64,000 bases of DNA from Cellulosimicrobium sp. Marseille-Q4280 (GCF_943181405.1 NZ_CALPBY010000009.1:62001-126000), one strand, 5' to 3'; shown: positions 23,843 through 32,102, counted from the stretch's first letter. Translations and numbers: made by a program. Notes: generated by a model from the sequence alone, not told the origin.

Positions 23843-24469
23843 TCAGCGTCGCCGACGTGCCCCGTGATCCATGACCGGGCGCGGGACGGCGTGAGCTCGC
23901 ACGACCTCGGCCACCCACTCGGCCGGCGCATGGTCGACGAAGTGGGCGCGCAGGTCGTCCACGCCCATGCCGGTCGTCGAGCGCAGGCCCGGGTCCGCGA
24001 CCTTCGCGAGCGCGCGCAGCGCCGTGACGTCCACGACGAGCGACATCGCCGCCAGGGCGCTCCACGCGGGGTTGTCGCCCGCGGGCCGGTCCACGACCAG
24101 CACGGCGCCTGGGCCGGGCACGAGCACGCCCCAGTGTGCGGGCAGCATCGCGGCCGCCTTGGCGTGGTGGCGCGGACCGGTCACCAGCCAGCAGCGGGGC
24201 GCGACCTGCTCGTACCCGATGACCTGGCGTGCCAGGCGCGCGACGGAGTCGACGTCGGACTTGATCTCGAACGCCTGCATCAGCCCGCCGCGCAGCCCGG
24301 AGGGCGCCAGCGGGTCGTCCCCGGTGACGGCCAACACGTCGATGCGCACCGGGGTGCTCCAGCGCACCTCGACCTCGTGCCGGACCCGGTTGCGGTGCCC
24401 GTCGGGGCCAAGGTGCGCCACGAGCAGCGCACGCAGCTGCGGGTCGCGCAACACCGGCGGGGTGCTCAC
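23843..24469 (-). CDS. sce7726-like PD-(D/E)xK nuclease-fold protein (tentative)
   Basis: 208 residues. Residues about 30-95 have the layout of the sce7726 family: an EVEVRW strand, RIDVLAV (acidic residue), AFEIKSD (the E-x-K pair), then ARLARQVIGYEQV and a WLVTG strand. Family members resemble restriction-type nucleases, often in phage or defence loci. GTG start overlaps the HA-repeat gene. Activity not proven. Confidence 0.7.
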   Translation of the reverse strand: MSTPPVLRDPQLRALLVAHLGPDGHRNRVRHEVEVRWSTPVRIDVLAVTGDDPLAPSGLRGGLMQAFEIKSDVDSVARLARQVIGYEQVAPRCWLVTGPRHHAKAAAMLPAHWGVLVPGPGAVLVVDRPAGDNPAWSALAAMSLVVDVTALRALAKVADPGLRSTTGMGVDDLRAHFVDHAPAEWVAEVVRAHAVPRPVMDHGARRRR

Positions 24470-24747
24470 GCGCGCCAGGCCGGCCAGTGCTCGTCGGCGT
24501 ACGCCTCACGCTCGGGCGTCCAGACGAACGTGCCCTTGCCGTTGGCGGCGCGGCGCATGTGCTGGCGCAGGATGGCGTGCCCGGCCGAGTCGGGGTCGTT
24601 GCGCGACACGCGCCGGCCGCTGTCGGCCTCCCACGCGGCGGCGGTCTTGATCCGCTCGCGGAACCGCTCGTCGTGCGCGGGCTTCAAGAGTTTGCCCGAG
24701 GCGGGCGGGCGGGGCTGCGGCGTGGTGCTGGTGGCCTGGTCCTGCAT
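24466..24747 (-). CDS. single helicase-associated (HA) repeat protein
   Basis: 93 residues with one copy of the unit found six times in 10013-11674: AAAWEADSGRRVS, an Arg-rich helix (LRQHMRRAANG) and VWTPEREAYADEHWPAWRA. The ATG at 24747 is chosen for its AGGAGG site; a GTG at 24783 overlapping the upstream stop would add 12 residues. Next to the nuclease-fold gene, it may supply DNA binding. Confidence 0.8.
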   Translation of the reverse strand: MQDQATSTTPQPRPPASGKLLKPAHDERFRERIKTAAAWEADSGRRVSRNDPDSAGHAILRQHMRRAANGKGTFVWTPEREAYADEHWPAWRA

Positions 24748-24779
24748 GGTGGGGTCCTCCTGGTCGATGTCGTTGCGGG

Positions 24780-25010
24780 TCACGAGGCACGCCCTGGGGT
24801 GGCAAGCACGGCGCGCAGGTGCTCGAACGTGCGTCCGCCGTCGGTGCCGAACGCCAGCAGGCGCACCGCGGCGGACAGCACGTACTGCGGCACGTCGGCG
24901 AACCCGTCGCTGGCCTCGGCGAGCGCGTCGGCGAGGTCGTTCGTCGCGGCGTCCAGCTGCTGCATGGTCGGGCCGGGCACGGCCGTCGCCGAGTCGATGG
25001 TCAGGCTCAT
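24780..25010 (-). CDS. small hypothetical protein
   Basis: 76 residues, helical (LDAATNDLADALAEASDGFAD). Not recognised. First gene of the HA/sce7726 unit. Confidence 0.7.
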   Translation of the reverse strand: MSLTIDSATAVPGPTMQQLDAATNDLADALAEASDGFADVPQYVLSAAVRLLAFGTDGGRTFEHLRAVLATPGRAS

Positions 25011-25018
25011 GCCGTGCT

Positions 25019-25027
25019 GATGTGCGG
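25019..25027 (-). promoter_or_regulatory. CCGCACATC core, leaderless class
   Basis: Spacer AGCACGGC to the ATG at 25010; lies just past the ligase stop. Confidence 0.75.
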
Positions 25028-25038
25028 CACGGGCCGAC

Positions 25039-26025
25039 TCACGCGGGCGGGCGGGCCTCGTCGATCGGGACGTCGGGGCGCGAGCGCACGAACCTCAGCG
25101 GGTGGCGGTAGGAGGTGCCGGACCAGGCGGCGTCGGCGGAGACCTCCACGACGAACGGCTCGACGAGCGTGACGTCCACCGGGTCGCGGCGCCCGCCCCA
25201 GCGCCCGAGCGCGCCCGGGGAGAGCGCGGCCGGCCACGGGTGCTCACCGGCCGGCGGTCGCAGCTGGGTCGCGAGCGAGCGGCGAGCCGCGGGGTTCAGG
25301 GCGGTGGTGCGACCCACGATGCGCAGCTCACCGTCGACCAGCAGGCCCGCGACGATCTCGCGCGGCTGAGCCAGGGTGCCGGTCACCGCGCCGGCCACGA
25401 CGTCGACGACCGAGCGGCGCTTGACCTTGAGCCAGATCCGGTCGGCCCGGTACGGCTGGGCGCCGCCCTTGACGACCAGGCCCTCGATCCCGGCCGGGGC
25501 GTACGCCTCGAACCAGTCGGTGGCCTCCTCGACGTCGTCGGTCACGGGCGACAGGTTCAGCGGCGGGCTCCACGTCGCGGCGAGCTCGACCAGCAGGGCT
25601 CGGCGGTCGTCGAACGCCCGGGGGCGCACGTCGGCGCCGCCGAGCTCGAGCACGTCGAACAGCACCAGGGACGCCGGGGCGGTGCGGGCGGCCGCGGCGG
25701 CGGTGCGCGGGCCGCGGCCCATGCGCTGCTGCAGCACCTCGAACGCCAGACGCCCGCCGCGCCAGGCGACCAGCTCGCCGTCGAGCACCGTACCGGGGGT
25801 GACCTGGTCGGCGAGCGCCGCGGTGATCTCGGGGAAGGTGGCGGACAGGTCGGTGCCGTGCCGTGACCACAGGTGGGCGCCGTCGGCGTCGACGGACCCC
25901 AGAACGCGGTACCCGTCCCACTTGAGGTCGTACCTGCAACCGCCCGGCAGCGCGGTCGGCGCGGGGATCTGCTCGGCGGGGCGCGCGAGGGCGACGTCGT
26001 ACGGCATCGCCCTCGAACGCGGCAC
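25039..26025 (-). CDS. ATP-dependent DNA ligase
   Basis: 328 residues. Motif I KWDGYR (Lys near 35, the adenylation site), motif III LDGELVAW (near 80), motif IV EGLVVKGG and motif V IWLKVKRR are all present, followed by an OB-fold region ending near WSGTSYRHPLRFVRSR. The size matches small LigC- or LigD-ligase-type enzymes that seal nicks with ATP. GTG at 26025 has GGAAGG upstream; ATG at 26007 is an alternative. Preceded by a hairpin, so expression may be partly independent of the long upstream operon. Confidence 0.9.
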   Translation of the reverse strand: MPRSRAMPYDVALARPAEQIPAPTALPGGCRYDLKWDGYRVLGSVDADGAHLWSRHGTDLSATFPEITAALADQVTPGTVLDGELVAWRGGRLAFEVLQQRMGRGPRTAAAAARTAPASLVLFDVLELGGADVRPRAFDDRRALLVELAATWSPPLNLSPVTDDVEEATDWFEAYAPAGIEGLVVKGGAQPYRADRIWLKVKRRSVVDVVAGAVTGTLAQPREIVAGLLVDGELRIVGRTTALNPAARRSLATQLRPPAGEHPWPAALSPGALGRWGGRRDPVDVTLVEPFVVEVSADAAWSGTSYRHPLRFVRSRPDVPIDEARPPA

Positions 26026-26038
26026 GAGCCAGCACCTT

Positions 26039-26073
26039 CCGTCGGGTCACCCCATCGTGGGGCGACCCGACGG
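26039..26073 (-). terminator. hairpin before ligase gene (terminator or attenuator)
   Basis: Arms CCGTCGGGTC and GACCCGACGG plus an inner CCCC/GGGG stem. It lies between the 26103-26261 stop and the ligase start and ends close to the GGAAGG ribosome site, so it may attenuate ligase expression. Confidence 0.6.
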
Positions 26074-26102
26074 CACCTGCACGGTGATGCCAGGTGGGCG
26101 GG

Positions 26103-26261
26103 CTACTTCGAGCGCTTGGCGCCCTTGCCCTTCGCGGCGACCTTGCCGGACCGGGACGCCTTGGCCTTGGCGGCCTTGAGCCGGCGGGCGGTGATGCGGT
26201 CGATCGCGCGCCCGATCGCCGCGGGCTCCTCGTCGTGGCGCGCGGGCCGGGGCGCGCTCAC
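26103..26261 (-). CDS. very basic small protein
   Basis: 52 residues, about one third Lys/Arg, ending AKGKGAKRSK. GTG start overlapping the upstream stop. Likely a nucleic-acid-binding or structural peptide; unrecognised. Confidence 0.6.
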   Translation of the reverse strand: MSAPRPARHDEEPAAIGRAIDRITARRLKAAKAKASRSGKVAAKGKGAKRSK

Positions 26262-26500
26262 CGGTGTACGACCAGGCCACCGGCGAGCGGCACCGCCTGC
26301 GCCATGTTCTGCTCGCGGCACTGGCGAGCGCGCAGCGCATCCCTCACGGCGCGCGCGTCCTGCTCCGTGTACGGACCGGCCGCCTGCGGCACCGGGTCGC
26401 CCGCGCACGGCCACCACAGCACGACGAACCCGCCGCCGGCCTGGGCGCGAGCACGCCGGGGCCGGGCGCCGCGGCGGGCCAGGCGGGCCAGGGCCCTCAC
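26258..26500 (-). CDS. small hypothetical protein
   Basis: 80 residues. Basic N-terminus, then GGFVVLWWPCAGD and EQDARAVRDALRARQC. GTG start overlapping the trxB stop. Unknown. Confidence 0.6.
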   Translation of the reverse strand: MRALARLARRGARPRRARAQAGGGFVVLWWPCAGDPVPQAAGPYTEQDARAVRDALRARQCREQNMAQAVPLAGGLVVHR

Positions 26501-27423
26501 ACGCCCGCCAGGAACTGGCGCACGTCGATCGCGGCCTGGCAGCCGGACGCCGCCGCGGTGATCGCCTGCCGGTAGGTCGGGTCGGCGACGTCGCCGGCGG
26601 CGAACAGGCCCGGCACGGTCGTGGCCGTCACGTGCTCGGTGCCGCGGGCGGTCACCAGGTACCCGCCGGCGTCAGTGGCGGCACCGGCCTTGGCGGCCAG
26701 CTCCGAGCGCGGGACGTGGCCGATGGCGACGAACACGCCCGTCGCGGCGAGGGCCTCACCGTTGGTGAGCTGCACGCCGGTGACCTTGTCCTGGCCGGTG
26801 ATCTCGGCGACCGGGGAGTCGTAGCGCACGGTGATGCGCTCGTCGCCGGTGACCTTGTCCTGCATCGCGACCGAGGCGCGCATGGCGCCCGAGCGGACCA
26901 GCAGGGTGACCGAGGACGCGAGCGGGGCCAGGTACAGCGCCTCCTCGCACGCGGTGTCCCCGCCGCCGACGACCACGACGTCCTGGCCGGCGAAGAACGA
27001 CCCGTCGCACGTGGCGCAGTAGGACACCCCGGCCAGGGTCTCGCCGGGCACACCCAGGTGCTTGTGCGCGGCGCCGGTCGCCACGATGACGGCGCGCGCT
27101 GCGTGCACCTCGGCGTCCTCAGTGATCGCCGCCCAGCTGCCGCCGACGCTCGCCAGCGTGGTCACGTCCTCGCACAGGACGTTCGCGCCCAGACGCTCGG
27201 CCTGGGCCTGCATCGCCTCCATGAGCTCCGGGCCGGCGATGCCGTCGGTGAAGCCGGGGTAGTTCTCGACGTCGGTGGTGGTGGTCAGCGCGCCGCCGGG
27301 CTGGGACATGCCGATCAGGGCGGTGACGCTCAGGCCGGCGCGCACCGCGTAGATCGCGGCGGTGAAGCCGGCGGGGCCGCCGCCGACGATCAGGACGTCG
27401 CTGGTGGTGGTGGGCAGGGTCAC
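26497..27423 (-). CDS. trxB: thioredoxin reductase
   Basis: 308 residues, the usual bacterial size. FAD-binding GGGPAG near 14-19, redox CATC at 136-139, NADPH-binding GGGDTA and the late GLFAAGDV FAD motif are all present. The enzyme reduces thioredoxin with NADPH. No thioredoxin or glutaredoxin gene was seen in the window, so its partner may be a host protein or an unrecognised one. GTG start with GAAGGACC upstream. Inside a long operon with the J-domain gene. Confidence 0.95.
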   Translation of the reverse strand: MTLPTTTSDVLIVGGGPAGFTAAIYAVRAGLSVTALIGMSQPGGALTTTTDVENYPGFTDGIAGPELMEAMQAQAERLGANVLCEDVTTLASVGGSWAAITEDAEVHAARAVIVATGAAHKHLGVPGETLAGVSYCATCDGSFFAGQDVVVVGGGDTACEEALYLAPLASSVTLLVRSGAMRASVAMQDKVTGDERITVRYDSPVAEITGQDKVTGVQLTNGEALAATGVFVAIGHVPRSELAAKAGAATDAGGYLVTARGTEHVTATTVPGLFAAGDVADPTYRQAITAAASGCQAAIDVRQFLAGV

Positions 27424-27472
27424 GTGGTGGTCCTTCGTTCGCAGGGTCGGTTCAGGGTGGTGCGGGCGGGGT

Positions 27473-28225
27473 CTACTGCTCGACGGGCGTCCACTCGTAG
27501 AGCGCGCGTCGGCGCACCGTCAGGCGCACCGTGGCCGCGTCGATGCCGATCAGGACGAGCAGCAGGCCGATCGACCCGTCCCAGGCGTCCAGGCGCGCCA
27601 TGTGCTCCAGCGGCGGGCCGCCGGTCGGGTCGGTCGCGGCGAGCATCAGGGCCAGGGCGACGATGGCGGCGTTGGTCACGAGCATCGGCTTGAGGGTCCA
27701 GCCGCCGCGACGCCAGGTGAAGGCGCCCACCGCGGACAGCGCGAGCGCCGCGAGCAAGGTGACCGGCGCCATCGTCGGGTACAGGATCGAGGCGACCAGG
27801 ACCCCGGCCAGGGCGAGCGTGCCGCCGGCGGCGAGCCAGATGGTCGTGTTGCGGCGCGCGTTCGGCCCGCCCGGGTCCGTCCACTGCGGCTCCGGCTCCG
27901 GCTCGGGTGCAGGGGCGGCCGGTCGCGGCCCGGCGGCGTAGGCGCCCGGACCCCACGCGGGCGCTGCGGGCTGGGGAGCTGCCGGGGCGGACGTCGCCCA
28001 CGGGTCGGCAGGCGCGTCCAGGGACGCGTCGTACGCGGCCCGCTTCGCGGGGTCGGTCAGGGTCTGCCCGGCCCTCATCACCAGGTCGTACTGGACGTGG
28101 GAGTTCACCCCGGTGGTGTCGGGGTGGGTGGCGCGCTGCTGGGCGCGCACCGCGCGGCGAACGGTCTGCTCGTCGGCTCCGCGCTCGATCCCGAGCACGT
28201 CGTAGTACGTCAGGTCCACCATCAC
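27473..28225 (-). CDS. J-domain membrane protein
   Basis: 250 residues. N-terminal J domain (TYYDVLGIERGAD, then the HPD tripeptide at 34-36, ending KRAAYDASL), a Pro/Ala linker (about 70-120), then four or so hydrophobic segments from about 128 to 235. J domains stimulate Hsp70 ATPases; none is encoded here, so host DnaK is the likely partner. GTG start overlapping the upstream stop. The membrane anchoring is unlike classical DnaJ. Confidence 0.85.
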   Translation of the reverse strand: MMVDLTYYDVLGIERGADEQTVRRAVRAQQRATHPDTTGVNSHVQYDLVMRAGQTLTDPAKRAAYDASLDAPADPWATSAPAAPQPAAPAWGPGAYAAGPRPAAPAPEPEPEPQWTDPGGPNARRNTTIWLAAGGTLALAGVLVASILYPTMAPVTLLAALALSAVGAFTWRRGGWTLKPMLVTNAAIVALALMLAATDPTGGPPLEHMARLDAWDGSIGLLLVLIGIDAATVRLTVRRRALYEWTPVEQ

Positions 28226-28773
28226 GCCTCCGCTCCGGCGCCCACGAGCGCCTCGGTCTGCTCGGGGCCCTGGGCGTCGGCCGTCTGGTCGTCGGCGTGC
28301 GCGCGCCAGCGGTAGGGGGTCAGGTGCGCCTCGCCGGTCGCCGACATCGCGGCGGACCGGGCACGGGTCAGGAACCGCGTCACCTTGTCCGCGAGCTCGG
28401 TGTGCCCGGCGGCCTCGGCGCGCTCGGTGAGCTGGCCGAGCGCGATGATCGCCCGACGCATGCCGCGGTCACCGCCGCCGAGCGGGGGCAGGCGCACGTC
28501 GAGGGCGTCGACGACCTCGCGCAGCAGGCGCGGGGTGGCCTCGAGGATCTGCAGGCGCACGTGGTGGGCGTTGGCGCCCACGACGCCGTACCCGCCGACG
28601 ACGTTGGCCTTGCCGACGTACCGGCTGCCGGAGGACGCGGCGGAGGTCAGCAGGGTGAACGTGGTGCCGGCCAGGGCGTGGGCGATCTGCGACGGCGTGG
28701 TCGGCGTCGCCGGTGCCTCGGGTGCGGCGACCTCTCGCTGCTCGGGCGCCGGGGCGGTGGTGGTCTCGGTCAT
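28222..28773 (-). CDS. hypothetical protein
   Basis: 183 residues. Pro/Ala/Thr-rich start, then VVGGYGVVGANAHHVRLQILE and a helical part (ALGQLTERAEAAGHTELADKV). Soluble. ATG start overlaps the stop of the next gene upstream. Unknown. Confidence 0.7.
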   Translation of the reverse strand: MTETTTAPAPEQREVAAPEAPATPTTPSQIAHALAGTTFTLLTSAASSGSRYVGKANVVGGYGVVGANAHHVRLQILEATPRLLREVVDALDVRLPPLGGGDRGMRRAIIALGQLTERAEAAGHTELADKVTRFLTRARSAAMSATGEAHLTPYRWRAHADDQTADAQGPEQTEALVGAGAEA

Positions 28774-28928
28774 CGGGTGGAGGCCTTCCGGTGCGGGGCG
28801 AGCTGGTCGAGCACGTCGGCGAGGACGCCCATCGGCACCTCGTAGACGGTGGTGGTGATGTCGGGCTGGCCGTCGGTGGTGGTGCCGGTCGGCACGGAGA
28901 TCGCGATCGGCACGGGCTGGTCGGCCAT
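28770..28928 (-). CDS. small hypothetical protein
   Basis: 52 residues with beta-like ITTTVYEVPMGVLADVLDQL. TGATG junction with upstream gene. Unknown. Confidence 0.65.
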   Translation of the reverse strand: MADQPVPIAISVPTGTTTDGQPDITTTVYEVPMGVLADVLDQLAPHRKASTR

Positions 28929-29110
28929 CAGTCGTTCCATCCCTTGCCGGTGCTGTAGCGGGCGGCGGGCTCGCGCCCGTTGCGCAGGTCGTGAGCCGCG
29001 GCGCGCCGCGCGGTGCGCCCGGTCAGCCACAGCGACCCGAACAGCACGGCGGCGGTGGCCTTGCGCGGCACGGGGGAGTGGTTCGCCGGGGGCTTGGTGC
29101 GCCCCTTCAC
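28928..29110 (-). CDS. small basic protein
   Basis: 60 residues, Arg/Lys-rich, with a short hydrophobic stretch (ATAAVLFGSLWL). GTG start overlapping the upstream stop. Unknown. Confidence 0.65.
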   Translation of the reverse strand: MKGRTKPPANHSPVPRKATAAVLFGSLWLTGRTARRAAAHDLRNGREPAARYSTGKGWND

Positions 29111-29433
29111 GCGTCCGCCTTGGCGCGGGAGTCGGCCTCGGCGCGGGCGGCCATCGTGGGCACGTAGCCGGGCGCCCCGGCCGACCAGCGGCGGCCGTCG
29201 GCCAGCAGCGTGAAGTTCGCGTGGGTGGACTCGGCCACCAGGGTGCCGTCGGAGGCGACCATGCGGCCGCGGATCAGCACCGAGCGGGCCGCGCCGTCGA
29301 CGACCTCGACCACGACCTCGCGCGGGCGGACCGCCATGCCGCGACCGCGGGGCAGGAGCACGTCCGCCAGGTCGTCCACGGCGTAGGTGAGGCGCTCGTA
29401 CCGCCCGGTCAGGGTCATCTCGATCTCGTCCAT
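29107..29433 (-). CDS. hypothetical protein, first gene of the trxB operon
   Basis: 108 residues, strand-rich (VVVEVVDGAARSVLIRGRMV) with a short helix at the end. Unknown. Leads a run of up to nine genes through J-domain, trxB and possibly ligase, with overlapping starts throughout except one 49-base gap before trxB and the 77-base hairpin-containing gap before ligase. Confidence 0.7.
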   Translation of the reverse strand: MDEIEMTLTGRYERLTYAVDDLADVLLPRGRGMAVRPREVVVEVVDGAARSVLIRGRMVASDGTLVAESTHANFTLLADGRRWSAGAPGYVPTMAARAEADSRAKADA

Positions 29434-29441
29434 GACCGGTG

Positions 29442-29450
29442 TATGTGCGG
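29442..29450 (-). promoter_or_regulatory. CCGCACATA core, leaderless class
   Basis: Ninth base A; spacer CACCGGTC to the ATG at 29433. Confidence 0.75.
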
Positions 29451-29456
29451 CACCGC

Positions 29457-29756
29457 TCAGTGCTGGGCCGCGGCCTCCAGAGCGGCGACGAGGTCCGCGA
29501 CGTCGCCCGGCACGTGAGCCCACCCCGACCACGAGGTGCGGTGGTAGGTGCGGCTGGCGGCTCGCCTGCTCGCGGAGCCGTCCTCACGCAGCAGCGTGCC
29601 CTCGAGCTCGATGGACTGGGCGCGCCCGCCGGCGACCACGAGTGTCGCGCCGGTCGGCAGCATCAGGCGCGGCTCGCCGTCGGCGACGACGGGCTCGATG
29701 CCGGTGACCTTGGCGGACTGGGTGACGGTGCGGCGGGTCAGGGTGATCGTCGTCAT
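29457..29756 (-). CDS. hypothetical protein
   Basis: 99 residues. Strand-rich first half (GATLVVAGGRAQSIELEG), then a Ser/Arg-rich loop, then helix. Same length class as the 29107-29433 product and similarly followed by its own core. Unknown. Confidence 0.7.
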   Translation of the reverse strand: MTTITLTRRTVTQSAKVTGIEPVVADGEPRLMLPTGATLVVAGGRAQSIELEGTLLREDGSASRRAASRTYHRTSWSGWAHVPGDVADLVAALEAAAQH

Positions 29757-29764
29757 GGCGTGCT

Positions 29765-29773
29765 GATGTGCGG
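29765..29773 (-). promoter_or_regulatory. CCGCACATC core, leaderless class
   Basis: Flank GCGCCGCACATC; spacer AGCACGCC to the ATG at 29756. Confidence 0.75.
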
Positions 29774-29782
29774 CGCAGGCGC

Positions 29783-30037
29783 TCAGACCGGCGCGGTCGC
29801 TTCGGCCTTCTGGGCGTAGAACTGGCTGGCGGACACCTCGCCGTCGCGCACCGCCTTGGGCATGTGCCCGACGTGGAACTCGCTGCACTGGTCGCACGGG
29901 TAGGCGCGGACCTTGGTGCCCTCGCGGCGCATCGCGGAGGCGACCTTCTTCGCGTCGCCCTTGTCCATGTAGCCGCGCTTGCCGGTCGGGCAGTCGCGGG
30001 TCCAGTGCACGACGCGCGACGGTGCGGGGGCCATCAT
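29783..30037 (-). CDS. small zinc-finger-like protein
   Basis: 84 residues. KRGYMDKGDAKKVASAMRR followed by YPCDQCSEFHVGH is the layout of a small phage/bacterial zinc-binding protein family with C-x-x-C...H-x-x-H. Likely binds nucleic acid. Double ATG with ATGA overlap. Last gene of the five-gene HD-domain unit. Confidence 0.75.
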   Translation of the reverse strand: MMAPAPSRVVHWTRDCPTGKRGYMDKGDAKKVASAMRREGTKVRAYPCDQCSEFHVGHMPKAVRDGEVSASQFYAQKAEATAPV

Positions 30038-30687
30038 GCGGCGGCCACCTGGTCGGTGGGGATGCGCAGAGGTGCCAGGCGCGGGTGGACGGCGACCAGG
30101 GTGACGGCGTGGGTGCCGCGGCGGGTGACCGTCGGGGGCGCGTACGGGCTGGGCCGTCGCACGTCGGTGTCGTAGAGGGTGCGGGTGCCAGCGACGAACC
30201 CGATCATCGGGCGCGGGCCGTACTCGGCGCCGACCGCGGTCCAGCGCCGCTCGTCCGGGGCGTCCGGGTCGAACGGGGTGTCCCAGGACACGTCGGTGCC
30301 GGTCTTGACCAGCTCGGCGTTCGCGTCGATCAGCACCCGGGCGCCCAGGCCGGCGCGAGCGGGGGCGCTGGTGACCTGCAGGTCCCCGGGCAGGACCCGC
30401 ACCAGCGCGGTGCGCGTGCCGGTCGCGACGAGGTAGGCGTCCAGGTGCTCGTCGGCCGTCCAGTGGTCCGGCTCGGTGATGCCGGACTCCCACTCGTACC
30501 CGCCGCCGCTCATGGACCCGTTGGCGAGCGTGCGGTGCCCGACGATGATGCCGGTGCGCGCGCCCAGCCGGTCGTGCTGGAGCGGCAGGGTTCGCTCCCA
30601 GGTGCGGCCCTCGCCGCGGCGTCGGCGCACCAGCACGGCGGCGTTCGAGACGGTGACGGTGGTGCCCAGCGGCAGGTCGAGGGTCAT
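30034..30687 (-). CDS. hypothetical protein
   Basis: 217 residues, strand-rich, no membrane segment, with turns such as SGGGYEWESG and DVSWDTPFDPDAPD. Ends in VAAA. Unknown. ATGA overlap with the HD-domain gene. Confidence 0.7.
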   Translation of the reverse strand: MTLDLPLGTTVTVSNAAVLVRRRRGEGRTWERTLPLQHDRLGARTGIIVGHRTLANGSMSGGGYEWESGITEPDHWTADEHLDAYLVATGTRTALVRVLPGDLQVTSAPARAGLGARVLIDANAELVKTGTDVSWDTPFDPDAPDERRWTAVGAEYGPRPMIGFVAGTRTLYDTDVRRPSPYAPPTVTRRGTHAVTLVAVHPRLAPLRIPTDQVAAA

Positions 30688-31241
30688 CGGGTTCCGTCCT
30701 TGTCGGCGGCCAGCAGCTGCACGAGCCGGGCGTGGTAGGCGTTCTCGGCCTGGGGCGGGGTCCAGCCCTGGATCCGCACACCGAGGGGCTCGAGGTGGTC
30801 GATCGCCCACGGGGCGGGGGAGGCGGACAGCAGCGCGGCGCGCTCGTCCAGCACGATGCGCGCGTCGGCGTCGTGCACCTCGCCCGGGATGGTCGGGTCG
30901 ACGTCGAACCGGGCGGCCACGGCGGCCCACACGAGGTCCTCGGCGGCGCGGAAGTCGGGCTGGTGGTTCTTGAGGGGGCGGACCATGTCGCCGACGTACG
31001 CCTCGGTCGCGTCGTGCAGCAGCGCGTGCAGGGCGTGCTCGGGCGAGACCGCCAGCGACATCAGCACGCAGTGCTCGGCCACCGAGTAAAAGGTCCGGAC
31101 CATGCCGTTGTAGCGGCACTGCAGCGACAGGGCGTGGGCGACGTCGACCGGGTCGATGTCCTCGGCGCGGGGATCCAGCGGCCAGAACTGGCGGCCGGTG
31201 AACGTCTGCGTCCAGTCGCCGCGGCGCGCGGTGGCGCTCAT
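30684..31241 (-). CDS. HD-domain phosphohydrolase, YfbR-like
   Basis: 185 residues. RYNGM...FYSVAEHC (His near 57), LLHDATEAY (His-Asp near 76-77, Glu 80) and VHDADARI (Asp near 125) give the HD metal site. YfbR-type enzymes dephosphorylate deoxynucleoside 5'-monophosphates; phage homologues adjust dNTP pools. Complements the dNMP kinase at 54407. Substrate inferred, not shown. Confidence 0.8.
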   Translation of the reverse strand: MSATARRGDWTQTFTGRQFWPLDPRAEDIDPVDVAHALSLQCRYNGMVRTFYSVAEHCVLMSLAVSPEHALHALLHDATEAYVGDMVRPLKNHQPDFRAAEDLVWAAVAARFDVDPTIPGEVHDADARIVLDERAALLSASPAPWAIDHLEPLGVRIQGWTPPQAENAYHARLVQLLAADKDGTR

Positions 31242-31789
31242 CGGCGGGCCCCGGCGACACGTGGCACGGGCGGCACGTCGTAGCGGGGGCCGCGCCGGTC
31301 GGCGGAGCTCGGCCGCAGCGTGGACCGGGCGACCGAGCGGGCGCGGGAAGCGGAGATCGCGTCCCGGCGCCGGGCCGCGGCGTGGCGCTCGTCGCGCAGC
31401 AGCCTCTCGGCCAGGGCGGCGTCGGCGGCGGCGGACCGCAGGGCCTGGCGGTGCTCGTCGCGCAGCGACTGCTCGGCCAGGGCGATGTCGCGGGCGCTGA
31501 CCGGCAGCACCCATGCGACCGCGGCGATGCACACGCCGAGCAGCACCAGTCGGACCCACAGCACCAGGACGATCGACGTCCAGCTCTCGAGGAAGCCGTT
31601 CGGGTCGAGCGCGTGCTCGGCGCGCACGCCTGCGGACACCAGGGCGTCGTCGACCGTGCCGAATCCGAGGGTGAGCAGGGCCATGCAGCTCGCGGCGTAC
31701 ATGGTGAGGATGGTGGGGACGAACACCGCGTGCTTGACGTGGCGGATCAGGCGCGCGGTGCGCGGGTCGGGCAGTTCGGGGGCGGTCAT
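31238..31789 (-). CDS. two-helix membrane protein with charged coiled tail
   Basis: 183 residues. Hydrophobic at about 20-48 and 68-95, then a long charged helix with a repeated pattern (ALAEQSLRDEHRQAL, AALAERLLRDERHAA) and a basic Pro-rich end. Tail duplication visible. Unknown. Confidence 0.7.
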   Translation of the reverse strand: MTAPELPDPRTARLIRHVKHAVFVPTILTMYAASCMALLTLGFGTVDDALVSAGVRAEHALDPNGFLESWTSIVLVLWVRLVLLGVCIAAVAWVLPVSARDIALAEQSLRDEHRQALRSAAADAALAERLLRDERHAAARRRDAISASRARSVARSTLRPSSADRRGPRYDVPPVPRVAGARR

Positions 31790-32064
31790 CGGGTGCTCCG
31801 GGCGGTCGTGGCGGCGCGGCGCGCTGCTCGGCGGTGGCCGGCCACCCGCAGGACCGTCTCGCCAAGGATGACGCCGAGCCCGATGGCGGACAGGTCGGTG
31901 AACCGCGAGGCGGTGCCGGTGAGGATGCCGGGAAGGCCGGCGCCCATCGGCAGGGTGACCAGGGCGAGGGCCAGCGACGCCGCGAGGGTGATGGTTGCGA
32001 CGCGGGCCGCGAACAGCGCGAGCTCGCGCACGAACGTCGAGCGGTTGGTGGCGGTGGCGTTCAT
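31786..32064 (-). CDS. small membrane protein
   Basis: 92 residues with two hydrophobic stretches (about 20-45 and 55-75) and a basic end. The ATG at 32064 has the strong site GGAGGACCCG. A GTG at 32094, exactly eight bases from the core, would extend it by ten residues; both architectures fit, so this start is ambiguous. Confidence 0.65.
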   Translation of the reverse strand: MNATATNRSTFVRELALFAARVATITLAASLALALVTLPMGAGLPGILTGTASRFTDLSAIGLGVILGETVLRVAGHRRAARRAATTARSTR

Positions 32065-32102
32065 CGGGTCCTCCAGGTCGGTGCGGTGCCTCACGCCCGT
32101 GA

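Noticed and set aside
26039-26073. Promoter for the ligase gene in the hairpin region
   Set aside because: No core or TANNNT element was seen; only the hairpin is supported.
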